64,000 nt of DNA from Erwinia persicina. Its GTDB lineage: Bacteria; Pseudomonadota; Gammaproteobacteria; Enterobacterales; Enterobacteriaceae. Shown here one piece after another: positions 42,958-51,297 of the stretch. The DNA lies in assembly GCF_014838825.1 (NCBI RefSeq), contig NZ_JACYMO010000005.1:1-64000 (forward strand). The letters run 5' to 3'. A program made the translations under genes and the position numbers. Position 1 is the first letter of the stretch. Each line of letters opens with the position of its first letter. The notes below the pieces were generated by a model. That model was not told the DNA's origin and made no database searches. It saw nothing but the letters and a program-made list of their open reading frames with translations.

Positions 42958-43959
42958 ATGATGGCAATGTTCAGGGCGGGCATCATCCTGCTAGCGCTGG
43001 TGCTGGGCCTGTCCCATGCCAGCGCCGCAGAGGGCTGGGGCACGTTTAAAACTCGTTTTCTGACCTCTGAAGGCCGTATCCAGGATACGGGCAACAACAA
43101 TGTCAGCCATACTGAAGGGCAGGGGTATGCCATGCTGATGGCGGTGTATTATAACGACCGCAGCACCTTTGACCGCCTGTGGCGCTGGACGCAAAAGAAC
43201 CTCAGTAACCCGACGAATGACCTGTTTTACTGGAAATATATTCCGGGGAATGCCGATCCGGTCAGCGATAAAAACAACGCCTCCGACGGCGATGTGCTGA
43301 TCGCCTGGGCGCTGCAGAAGGCCGGGGAGAAATGGCAGGATCAGTCCTATTTACAGCATTCAGATCGCATCCAGCGGGCGATTATCGCCCATAACGTGAC
43401 CGTCTTTGCAGGCCACACGATCATGCTGCCGGGCGCGCAGGGCTTTAATAAGACCAGCTATGTGGTACTGAACCCGTCCTATTTTATCTTCCCGGCGTGG
43501 CGTGATTTTGCCCGGCGCAGCCATCTGAAGGTGTGGAATACGCTGATCGACGACGGGGTCGCCCTGTTGTCTGAGATGCGCTTCGGTGACAGTGCTCTGC
43601 CGCTGGACTGGGTGGCGATGAACGCCGACGGGTCACTGGCCCCGGCGACCGCCTGGCCACCACGCTTCAGCTACGATGCGATCCGTATTCCACTTTATCT
43701 GTACTGGTACGATCCCGCGTCGTTACAGCTGGTGCCGTTCCAGCGTTTCTGGATGAACTTCCAGCGCCTGCAAACGCCCGCCTGGATTGATGTCATGAGT
43801 AACGATAAAGCCCCTTACGCTATGGCGGGGGGACTGCTCGCCGTGCGCGATCTGACGCTCGGGGAAACGGGTTATCTGAATGATTCGCTGAACAGCGATG
43901 AGGACTATTTTTCAGCGAGTTTGCGGCTGCTGACATGGCTGGCGTTTAAAGACCACTAA
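42958..43959 (+). CDS. bcsZ: Periplasmic endoglucanase BcsZ (GH8)
   Basis: BcsZ hydrolyses beta-1,4-glucan in the periplasm and is required for, or tunes, cellulose export. This 333-residue protein has a signal peptide (about 1-21, ending SAA) and a GH8 (alpha/alpha)6 barrel. The catalytic acid lies in [17 protein letters not shown], and the [14 protein letters not shown] segment carries the second acidic residue. I chose the ATG at 42958 because GAGGA lies six bases upstream; TTG 42946 is unlikely. It is the last gene of cluster I and the only bcsZ in the window, since cluster II lacks one between bcsB and bcsC. Confidence 0.95.
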   Translation: MMAMFRAGIILLALVLGLSHASAAEGWGTFKTRFLTSEGRIQDTGNNNVSHTEGQGYAMLMAVYYNDRSTFDRLWRWTQKNLSNPTNDLFYWKYIPGNADPVSDKNNASDGDVLIAWALQKAGEKWQDQSYLQHSDRIQRAIIAHNVTVFAGHTIMLPGAQGFNKTSYVVLNPSYFIFPAWRDFARRSHLKVWNTLIDDGVALLSEMRFGDSALPLDWVAMNADGSLAPATAWPPRFSYDAIRIPLYLYWYDPASLQLVPFQRFWMNFQRLQTPAWIDVMSNDKAPYAMAGGLLAVRDLTLGETGYLNDSLNSDEDYFSASLRLLTWLAFKDH

Positions 43960-44023
43960 ACAACGGGTCAACCAGCCGTAACGGTCGAGGTAGTGTTCCG
44001 GCTGGCCTGCAATCTGGTGTGAC

Positions 44024-44050
44024 GGGCCGGCCAGAAGAGAAGGCCGGCCC
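44024..44050. terminator. Bidirectional hairpin, bcsZ / bcsG
   Basis: A perfect 9-bp GC stem (GGGCCGGCC / GGCCGGCCC) with a 9-nt purine loop lies between the convergent operons. No T-run is present on either strand, so efficiency is uncertain. Confidence 0.7.
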
Positions 44051-44076
44051 CTGCGTCGTACAGGGGGAAATGCTCC

Positions 44077-45735
44077 CTACTGCGGATAAGCGACCCAGTC
44101 CCCACCGTTCAGCCGAATCCAGGGTTTCCCCTGATACATCATCACCACCGCATTGTCATTCTCAGAAATCACCGGGGTTTGCGGCAGGTCGGCGGTCAGC
44201 GTGGCCATATTCACGTTGGCGGCGTTAAAGACCTGACCATCCACCACGCGGGAAATCAGCTCCGACAGGGCCAGCAGGCTGGTCGGCGTACTGACGTCCA
44301 GCGGTTTCCCGGCATGAGGGGCCTTCATACCGACAAACTTGATGCCCACGGGAACGTGAGTAATCGATGGGCTGGGGATATCGCGCAGGCCGGACATCTG
44401 CATCCGGTCGCCTTCCAGCGCGGCACCGTGCTCCGGCACCACCAGCACCATTACCCGGCGGCCGGATTTTTCCAGGTTGGTCAGGAACGCATCCAGCTGG
44501 TCGAAGAGCAGTTTGGCGCGCGGCTGCCAGGCGGCGGTTTTGCTGCTGCCCAGCTCGCGCGTGCCGTCGTGCAGCGGGATCAGGTTGTAGAACGTCGCGC
44601 TGCGGGTGTCGGTGCTTTTCTGCCGGTCGTCAAGCCAGCGCTGCATCACCTGGGCGTCGTTAAACACCGGTTCGCCGTCGAAAGAAGTCAGTTCGGGCTT
44701 AATTCCGGCCTGTGACATCAGCGGGGCCTGCAAATTACCGTCGTCACGCAGCTCCTGCAGATAACCACCAAACACGCCCGGATGGTCGAGCATCAGCTGC
44801 TGCTTAAAGCCCAGTTTTGCCAGGTTATCGAACAGATAGCAGCGCTCATCGGTGGGCTTGTAAAGTTCGCTGTGCGAACTCTGACCGCAGCTGGCGCGCA
44901 GCAGGCGGATCCCCGCCGGGCCGCTGTAGCCGGTAGCCGAATTATAGTTATCCAGCACCACGTCGAAGTGCTGCCACAGCGGATGTTCGCGCAGTTTGGC
45001 AAACTCAATGTCTGACCACGCCAGCGAGCAGATATTGACCACCAGAATATCAAAGGGTGCAGAGTCAGCAGGCAGCGCGTCCGGGAACTGCGTCATACGC
45101 TGCTTTTCACTGGTGTAAAAGGCGTTGAGGTGCGCCGTCAGATTAGCGCTGGTCGGCGGCAGCGTCTCCTCCATGCCGCTCACCGTATTTTTCTTCGCTT
45201 CTGGCGCGGCGTTTGCCGCCGGCGGCGGCGTGGCTTCTCCGGCGGGCAGCAGGGTAAAGGCCGGGCCGGCCAGGTTCACCACGTTGACCCACACCAGCAG
45301 CAGCGAGACCAGGACCGTGACCCGCACCCACTGGGCAATAAACAGGTACAGCACCAGCAGCACGAAGGCACCGCCCACCATCTGCCAGTTAATAAAGCGG
45401 GTGGCCAAATCCAGCAGATAGTCGGCGGAAAAGCCCGCCAGCTGACCGCCCTGACTGAGCAGGGTTTGCAGACCGGGTAGCCAGGTGTCGTGCCAGAACA
45501 GGGCAATGCCCAGCGGAATCGAGACCGCGTTGCGCAGACGGTGCAGCTTCAGCGACGGGATCGGCATCAGCAGCCAGGCCAGAAACACCAGATTTGTCAG
45601 GGCGTGGAAATTCAGATAGCCGAACCACAGCAGCGCAAATTTCAGCAAAAAATAAAAATTCCAGCCGCCCAGCCCGCGCCAGTAGCGCCAGGCGGGTGGG
45701 GTGGCAGAGGGTGAGGCATCACGATGGTTAATCAC
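44077..45735 (-). CDS. bcsG: Cellulose phosphoethanolamine transferase BcsG
   Basis: BcsG transfers phosphoethanolamine from phosphatidylethanolamine to cellulose in the periplasm. The 552-residue protein has about five N-terminal membrane segments (residues 20-160) and a C-terminal alkaline-phosphatase-fold domain. The catalytic region NSATGYSGPAGIRLLRASCGQ holds the nucleophilic Ser and a Cys, and VVPEHGAA provides metal ligands. It overlaps bcsF by four bases and ends the bcsEFG operon. With this gene, cluster II should make pEtN-cellulose; EptB elsewhere in the window does an analogous reaction on lipopolysaccharide. Confidence 0.96.
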   Translation of the reverse strand: MINHRDASPSATPPAWRYWRGLGGWNFYFLLKFALLWFGYLNFHALTNLVFLAWLLMPIPSLKLHRLRNAVSIPLGIALFWHDTWLPGLQTLLSQGGQLAGFSADYLLDLATRFINWQMVGGAFVLLVLYLFIAQWVRVTVLVSLLLVWVNVVNLAGPAFTLLPAGEATPPPAANAAPEAKKNTVSGMEETLPPTSANLTAHLNAFYTSEKQRMTQFPDALPADSAPFDILVVNICSLAWSDIEFAKLREHPLWQHFDVVLDNYNSATGYSGPAGIRLLRASCGQSSHSELYKPTDERCYLFDNLAKLGFKQQLMLDHPGVFGGYLQELRDDGNLQAPLMSQAGIKPELTSFDGEPVFNDAQVMQRWLDDRQKSTDTRSATFYNLIPLHDGTRELGSSKTAAWQPRAKLLFDQLDAFLTNLEKSGRRVMVLVVPEHGAALEGDRMQMSGLRDIPSPSITHVPVGIKFVGMKAPHAGKPLDVSTPTSLLALSELISRVVDGQVFNAANVNMATLTADLPQTPVISENDNAVVMMYQGKPWIRLNGGDWVAYPQ

Positions 45736-45920
45736 TTTTTCGTATCCGAACCAGAGGGTTTACGCCGCCATGTCCCTTCATATTTCAGGGCGCGTGGGGG
45801 GAGAACACGATGCATAGCACCGTGCCATTTTTTGGGCAGCCAGCGGGTATAAAACGGCTTCAGCAGCAGTAAAATCAGCAGCAGCAGAATGACGATCTGC
45901 ACCCCATCCATCAGTGTCAT
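45732..45920 (-). CDS. bcsF: Small membrane protein BcsF
   Basis: This 62-residue protein has one transmembrane helix (about 6-22) and a basic cytoplasmic tail. In E. coli BcsF recruits c-di-GMP-sensing BcsE to the membrane and so supports BcsG function. Four-base overlaps on both sides couple it to bcsE and bcsG. Confidence 0.9.
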   Translation of the reverse strand: MTLMDGVQIVILLLLILLLLKPFYTRWLPKKWHGAMHRVLPPRALKYEGTWRRKPSGSDTKK

Positions 45921-47464
45921 TGCGGATCCTCTTTATCTGAACGGGTGGTGAGCGTCACCTCCTGCGGCACCAGGCGAATCTCTGGCGAGGCAGGGATCGC
46001 TTGCGGCACATCGCGTCCGGCCTCAGGTGCATCACGCCAGGCGCTGGGCACCAGGCCGGTGATTTGACGGATTTCAGAGAGGATCTGCAGATCTTCGAAC
46101 CACACCAGCCGGTTGGTAAAAATCTCGTCATGCGGCAGATGGAAGATATAGTGCAGCGCGGTATCCAGGTCGTTGTAGCGGCACGACGAAAGGAACAGAT
46201 ACACCCTGTCCTCAATGCGGGTCACCAGGTCACCGTAGCGCCGGGGTTTACACAGCGTCAGCGCCTGCTCCGGGCTGAGTTCGGGCACCGGCCGCAGTGC
46301 AATTAGCAGGCCTTTACCGTTTTCCGGCAGCATGGTGTTATCGATCAGTCTTTTGACTGAGCGGCAGAAATGCTCCAGCGGAAGATAGCCTTTTTCCTGC
46401 AGCGGCTGCATCGAGCGCAGCAGGATGCCGAGATCGGCAGGCACATGGCGGTTATAAAGCTGTCCCTGCAGGCCTTCAACGGCGGTCAGGAAGCGTGACA
46501 GGGTGGCGTTAAACGGCACGATGGTGTTGACGCCACAGGCCAGCAGCAGGCGTTCATCGCTGTAGCGCAGGGCCGTCTGCATCTCACGCACCACAATTTT
46601 CAGCCCGCTGCCGCGCGTACGGCGCAGGCCGTGAATATCCCCCGCCAGCGTTGCCACCTGATCGTTATGGCTCAGAGTAAAGATAATGGTCGCGGCGCTG
46701 GCCTGCTGCGCCCGACTGGCCAGCTGGCTGTTATCATCAAACAGCGTCCATGCACTGGAAAGCGGGGGGGCACCTTCCAGCACGCTTTTTTCTGCCAGAT
46801 AAAGGTTTTCATCGTTCAGCGTTAATGGCGTATTGTGATCGAGTTCATTAATTTGAACGAATACATCATTAAGTAAAGTGAGACGCAGTGCACGATCTGC
46901 CAGCATGCCGCTTTTATTACACCACCAGTTAATCTGATAATTCCAGCTGTCCTGCTGCCATTCAAGATGAGCCAGCCCTTCTAAATGACGATAACGTGTT
47001 TGTAAATCATTGCGCAAAAGATTTACGCCAGAACCGGAGGTGATAATCAGCAGGGTTGATTTTCGCGCACTTAACCAATTTTGCATCCCCTTTAACCAGC
47101 TATTTAATTCAGCGGAAGATAACTTTTCCCAGGCGCTGAATGCGGTGTAAAATATCAGAAGTCGGGGTTTGCTGACTAACGTCCGGGACAGATCTTCCGC
47201 CAGATCCTTCAGTGCTTCCGGCGTTTCAGGCAGGGAAAAGAGCGGGATTTTATTCGGGCCGCCCTGCGGCGCAGGGGTCAGCAGGCTCTGGGGTTTCTCC
47301 GCCGTACTGATCAGCGTGAGTGCGCGCTGCGCGGCAATGGTCTGACGAATCAGCAGGCGTGCATCTTCCTGCCGACTGACGGTAACCCAGTAACAGCCCG
47401 GCGGTTGCATCAACACTAATTCATTTTGAACCTGTCCGAGACCTAAGGTATATGAAATCGTCAT
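45917..47464 (-). CDS. bcsE: c-di-GMP-binding regulator BcsE
   Basis: BcsE is a cytoplasmic protein that binds c-di-GMP and joins the BcsRQ complex to the synthase. This 515-residue copy has the degenerate ATPase-like N-terminal and receiver-like domains and the C-terminal GIL domain. The I-site-like RYGD is at 409-412, matching the known RxGD motif. The last 45 residues are Pro-rich. It is divergent from bcsR across 294 bp. No strong ribosome binding site is visible before the ATG. Confidence 0.92.
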   Translation of the reverse strand: MTISYTLGLGQVQNELVLMQPPGCYWVTVSRQEDARLLIRQTIAAQRALTLISTAEKPQSLLTPAPQGGPNKIPLFSLPETPEALKDLAEDLSRTLVSKPRLLIFYTAFSAWEKLSSAELNSWLKGMQNWLSARKSTLLIITSGSGVNLLRNDLQTRYRHLEGLAHLEWQQDSWNYQINWWCNKSGMLADRALRLTLLNDVFVQINELDHNTPLTLNDENLYLAEKSVLEGAPPLSSAWTLFDDNSQLASRAQQASAATIIFTLSHNDQVATLAGDIHGLRRTRGSGLKIVVREMQTALRYSDERLLLACGVNTIVPFNATLSRFLTAVEGLQGQLYNRHVPADLGILLRSMQPLQEKGYLPLEHFCRSVKRLIDNTMLPENGKGLLIALRPVPELSPEQALTLCKPRRYGDLVTRIEDRVYLFLSSCRYNDLDTALHYIFHLPHDEIFTNRLVWFEDLQILSEIRQITGLVPSAWRDAPEAGRDVPQAIPASPEIRLVPQEVTLTTRSDKEDPQ

Positions 47465-47758
47465 AAGATTCTGTGCACCAGGGGTAATTCAGTGTGGTGA
47501 TAGCCTGGAAAAAAAAGCGTACCATTTGTTATACTGTAAATATACATTACTACTTAATACGTTCCAGTGAATCATTAATATCGCGTTCATCTTTTATGCG
47601 GCGGACAGGCCGGAATCGCGTCTGCCACTGATTTTTATGAAGCGGTGGTGGTTTTTTCCGCACGATGCTTACCCTGAGGTAAACCTGGTGCCTTTTAAAG
47701 CGTGACTCCAATGAACCGATATTTAAAACGGCAGACCTCTGCATAATGGCTGGAAAAG
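47465..47758. promoter_or_regulatory. Divergent bcsE / bcsR promoter region
   Basis: This 294-bp gap drives bcsEFG leftward and bcsRQABC rightward. TATACT (47530-47535) within the dyad-like TTATACTGTAAATATAC is a -10 candidate rightward, and the mirrored bases offer TATATT-like elements leftward. An obvious -35 is missing on both sides. TTACC-CTGA-GGTAA near 47670 is a small hairpin in the presumed bcsR leader. Confidence 0.4.
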
Positions 47759-47950
47759 ATGAATAATAATCAGCGCCCTGCTTACTCCTCCGACCACGAA
47801 CAATCCGATGATATCAGCGCACTGGGTAAGGCGTTTTCGCTCGGTGCATTTCGTTATATCGATATTGCCCGTCAGGAACGGCTGGCTGAAATCTATACCC
47901 GCTGGCCGTTACTGAGCGAACTGGGTGTACGACAGGAAAAGGAGGGCTAA
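47759..47950 (+). CDS. bcsR: BcsQ partner BcsR
   Basis: BcsR is a small cytoplasmic protein that forms a 2:2 complex with BcsQ on the synthase in E. coli. The 63-residue copy keeps the family core: KAFSL (24-28), Y-x-DI (33-36), Q39 and RWPLLSEL (48-55). The N-terminal 18 residues are polar and probably disordered. Stop and bcsQ start overlap by one base (TAATG). Confidence 0.93.
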   Translation: MNNNQRPAYSSDHEQSDDISALGKAFSLGAFRYIDIARQERLAEIYTRWPLLSELGVRQEKEG

Positions 47951-48681
47951 TGCCGATCGTCGCTTTGTCGGGATTACGCGGGGGAGTGGGAACCACGTCG
48001 GTCACGGCCGCGCTGGCCTGGGCGCTTCATCGGCTGGGTGAGCGGACCATTGCTATTGATTTCTCCCCGCACAATCAGCTGGGTACCCACTTTAATACCC
48101 CGGTGATGCAGACCCGTGGCTGGGCGCACAGCCTGCGCCAGCAGCAGCCGTGGCAGCAGAGCGCACTGCGCTATACCGACCAGCTCGACTTTATTCCCTT
48201 TGGCCAGATGCCGGAAGATGAACGTCTGGCCTGCATGCGCCAGCCCGAGACATTACTGGCCGGCTGGCCTGCACGGCTGGCCGCCCTGCGCCGTGAATAT
48301 CGCTGGGTGCTGCTGGATATCCCGGCGGAGATGCCGGCGGTCAGCCAGGCGCTGCTACCGCAGGCCGATCACCGCCTGGTGCTGCTCAATGCGGACGGTA
48401 ACTGCCACCTGCGTTTGCATCAGACCACGTTCCCGGCGCAGACCCTGTTTTTGCTTAACCAGTTTAACGCCATCAGTAAGGCGCAGCAGGATCTGCACCA
48501 GCTGTGGTTAAGCACGCTGAAGGCGATGGTGCCGCTGCTGATCCACCGCGATGAGGCGGTGGCCGAAGCGCTGCTGTGCAAACAGCCGCTGGGCGAATAC
48601 CGGCCCCTCAGTCTGGGCGCAGAGGAGATCGCCACGCTGGCAAGCTGGTGTCTGATCAATCTGAAAGGGAACGCCGCATGA
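47950..48681 (+). CDS. bcsQ: BcsQ with degenerate nucleotide motif (cluster II)
   Basis: This 243-residue protein aligns with E. coli BcsQ throughout. Its Walker A reads RGGVGTTS: the signature Lys is Arg10 and the phosphate-loop Lys is Thr15. E. coli BcsQ has the same substitutions, so this is a property of type II BcsQ rather than decay. IDFSPHN and LLDIPAEMP keep the remaining switch residues, and LIHRDEAVAEAL is conserved. It overlaps bcsA by four bases (ATGA). Confidence 0.93.
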   Translation: MPIVALSGLRGGVGTTSVTAALAWALHRLGERTIAIDFSPHNQLGTHFNTPVMQTRGWAHSLRQQQPWQQSALRYTDQLDFIPFGQMPEDERLACMRQPETLLAGWPARLAALRREYRWVLLDIPAEMPAVSQALLPQADHRLVLLNADGNCHLRLHQTTFPAQTLFLLNQFNAISKAQQDLHQLWLSTLKAMVPLLIHRDEAVAEALLCKQPLGEYRPLSLGAEEIATLASWCLINLKGNAA

Positions 48682-51287
48682 ACCCGCTGCGCTGGCTGCT
48701 GATCCCGCCTGTCTGGCAGACATTACACCGGCGCTATCGGGACTATCGTCACCAGCGCACTCCGGCGCTGACCGCTGCGCTTCAGTGCCTGCTGGTGATG
48801 CTGGGCTGGGCGCTGCTGCGTTTTGAATCCCCGGAATGGCAGTCAGTGCGCGCCCGTCGCCGCGACCTTTATCCGCAGATCTCCCCGGAGCGCCCGCGCC
48901 CGGCGGATCTGCTGCGTTATCTGGTACAGAGCCTGTGGCTGCTGCTGTTTATACCGCTTGACGCGTCACGGCGCAGCGAGCGTCAGCGCCTCAATGCCTT
49001 CCGTCCGCTGGCGCGCTGGCGTAAGCGCTTTTATCGCGGCCTGGAGCATTTGCCGCAGCGGGCGCAGCGTAGCAGGCTGGAAACCCGGGGTGAGCGCTGG
49101 TTAACCCAGCTCCATCCGCTGCTGCGTAAGCTGCTGTTCAGCGTGGCGGTACTGGTGGCCACGGGGCTGGCCCTGCTGTGTATTTCACAGCCGTTCGACA
49201 TCTGGACGCAGTTTATTTTCGTGATGGTGCTGTGGAGCGTGGCGATGGTGGTGCGACGTATTCCGGGCAGGCTGTCGACCATGATGATGATCGTGCTGTC
49301 GCTGACCATCTCCTGCCGCTATCTGTGGTGGCGTTACACGTCGACCCTCAACTGGGATGACCCGCTCAGTCTGACCTTTGGTCTGCTGCTGGTCGCGGCG
49401 GAAACCTACGCCTGGGTGGTGCTACTGCTGGGCTACTTCCAGAGCCTGTGGCCGCTGAACCGTCAGCCGGTGTCCATGCCGGAAGACGTCAGCCGCTGGC
49501 CGACCGTTGACCTGCTGGTGCCGACCTACAACGAGCCGTTAAGCGTGGTAAAACCGTCCATCTATGCGGCGCTGGGCCTCGACTGGCCGAAGGACAAGCT
49601 GACGATCTACCTGCTGGATGACGGGCAGCGCCCTGAGTTTCGTGAGTTCGCTGAAAGCGTGGGTATCCGTTACGTTGCGCGTGAAGTTCGCGATCACGCC
49701 AAAGCCGGTAATATTAACCATGCCCTGCGCACCGTCTGCTGCAGCGAATACGTGGCGATTTTTGACTGTGACCACGTGCCGACGCGCTCATTCCTGCAGA
49801 TGACGCTTGGCTGGTTTATAAAAGATCCCCAGCTGGCCATGTTGCAGACGCCGCACCATTTCTTCTCGCCGGATCCCTTCGAGCGCAATCTTGGGCGTTT
49901 CCGCCGTACCCCTAATGAAGGCACCCTGTTCTACGGACTGGTTCAGGACGGCAACGACGTCTGGGATGCCACCTTCTTCTGCGGCTCCTGCGCGGTGTTA
50001 CGGCGCACCGCACTGGATGAGATTGGTGGTATCGCGGTAGAAACGGTCACGGAAGATGCCCACACTTCCCTGCGCCTGCACCGCAAAGGTTACACATCGG
50101 CCTACATTCGCATTCCTCAGGCCGCCGGGCTGGCGACGGAGAGCCTGTCGGCGCATATCGGCCAGCGCATCCGCTGGGCGCGGGGCATGGTGCAGATTTT
50201 CCGCCTGGACAACCCGCTGTTCGGTAAAGGGCTGAAGCTGGTGCAGCGCCTGTGCTACGCCAATGCCATGCTGCATTTCCTGGCGGGGATCCCCCGGCTG
50301 ATTTTCCTGCTGGCCCCGCTGGCTTTCCTGCTATTCCACTCGTTTATTATTTATGCCCCGGCACTGGCGATCGCGATCTATGTCCTGCCGCATATGCTGC
50401 ATACCAGCCTGACCAACTCGCGAATTCAGGGACGCTGGCGTCACTCGTTCTGGAGTGAGGTCTATGAAACCGTGCTGGCCTGGTATATCGCCCGGCCGAC
50501 CACCGTGGCGCTGCTCAACCCGCATAAGGGGAAATTCAACGTTACCGCCAAAGGGGGGCTGGTTGAAGAGCAGCACCTCGACTGGGTGATCACCCGCCCC
50601 TATATGTGCCTGGTGTTGATCAATGTTGCCGGGGTGATCGCGGGTATCTGGCGTATTTACACCGGCCCGACCAGCGAGGTACTGACGGTACTGGTCAGCC
50701 TGGTCTGGGTATTATACAACCTGATTATCCTCGGGGGCGCGGTGGCGGTCTCGGTGGAAGCGCGTCAGATCCGCGAGGCCCATCGCGTGGAGATGGCGAT
50801 GCCTGCCGCGATTGCCCGCGCCGACGGCCACCTGCTGCCTTGTACCCTGCGCGACTATTCCGACGGCGGGGTCGGGGTGGAACTGCGTGAGGCGGACGCC
50901 CTGAACAGCGATGAGGCGGTATTTTTACTGCTCAAGCGCGGTCAGCAGGAGTTCAGCTTCCCCTGTGTGGTGCAGCGAACCTTTGGCCGCCGGGCGGGGA
51001 TCCGCCTGAATAATCTCACCACACAGCAGCACGTCGAATTTATTCAGTGCACCTTTGCCCGGGCCGATACCTGGGCGCTGTGGCAGGACAGCTTCCCGGA
51101 AGATAAACCGGTACAGAGCCTGGCCGATATCGTGGTACTGGGTTTTAAAGGCTATCTGCGGCTGGCGGAGTACGGGCCCCCGCGCCTGCGCCAGCTGTTT
51201 ATTGGATTAACCTCGCTGGTGGCGTGGGTGACCTCCTTCCTTCCTCATAGTGTGGGGCGCGTGCGCCGCCCCGTGACGCAACAGTGA
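48678..51287 (+). CDS. bcsA: Cellulose synthase catalytic subunit BcsA (cluster II)
   Basis: This 869-residue BcsA matches E. coli (872). An N-terminal extension of about 150 residues, with its own hydrophobic helix, precedes the shared core. GT2 motifs LDDG, DCDH, TED (458-460) and QRIRW (496-500) and PilZ motifs REAHR (699-703) and DYSDGG are intact. The extension is the region through which E. coli BcsA contacts BcsRQ. I chose the ATG at 48678, coupled to the bcsQ stop; the longer frame lies inside bcsQ. Compared with the cluster I copy the core is clearly homologous but well diverged, so these are old paralogues. Confidence 0.97.
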   Translation: MNPLRWLLIPPVWQTLHRRYRDYRHQRTPALTAALQCLLVMLGWALLRFESPEWQSVRARRRDLYPQISPERPRPADLLRYLVQSLWLLLFIPLDASRRSERQRLNAFRPLARWRKRFYRGLEHLPQRAQRSRLETRGERWLTQLHPLLRKLLFSVAVLVATGLALLCISQPFDIWTQFIFVMVLWSVAMVVRRIPGRLSTMMMIVLSLTISCRYLWWRYTSTLNWDDPLSLTFGLLLVAAETYAWVVLLLGYFQSLWPLNRQPVSMPEDVSRWPTVDLLVPTYNEPLSVVKPSIYAALGLDWPKDKLTIYLLDDGQRPEFREFAESVGIRYVAREVRDHAKAGNINHALRTVCCSEYVAIFDCDHVPTRSFLQMTLGWFIKDPQLAMLQTPHHFFSPDPFERNLGRFRRTPNEGTLFYGLVQDGNDVWDATFFCGSCAVLRRTALDEIGGIAVETVTEDAHTSLRLHRKGYTSAYIRIPQAAGLATESLSAHIGQRIRWARGMVQIFRLDNPLFGKGLKLVQRLCYANAMLHFLAGIPRLIFLLAPLAFLLFHSFIIYAPALAIAIYVLPHMLHTSLTNSRIQGRWRHSFWSEVYETVLAWYIARPTTVALLNPHKGKFNVTAKGGLVEEQHLDWVITRPYMCLVLINVAGVIAGIWRIYTGPTSEVLTVLVSLVWVLYNLIILGGAVAVSVEARQIREAHRVEMAMPAAIARADGHLLPCTLRDYSDGGVGVELREADALNSDEAVFLLLKRGQQEFSFPCVVQRTFGRRAGIRLNNLTTQQHVEFIQCTFARADTWALWQDSFPEDKPVQSLADIVVLGFKGYLRLAEYGPPRLRQLFIGLTSLVAWVTSFLPHSVGRVRRPVTQQ

Positions 51288-51297
51288 AGATAAGACG

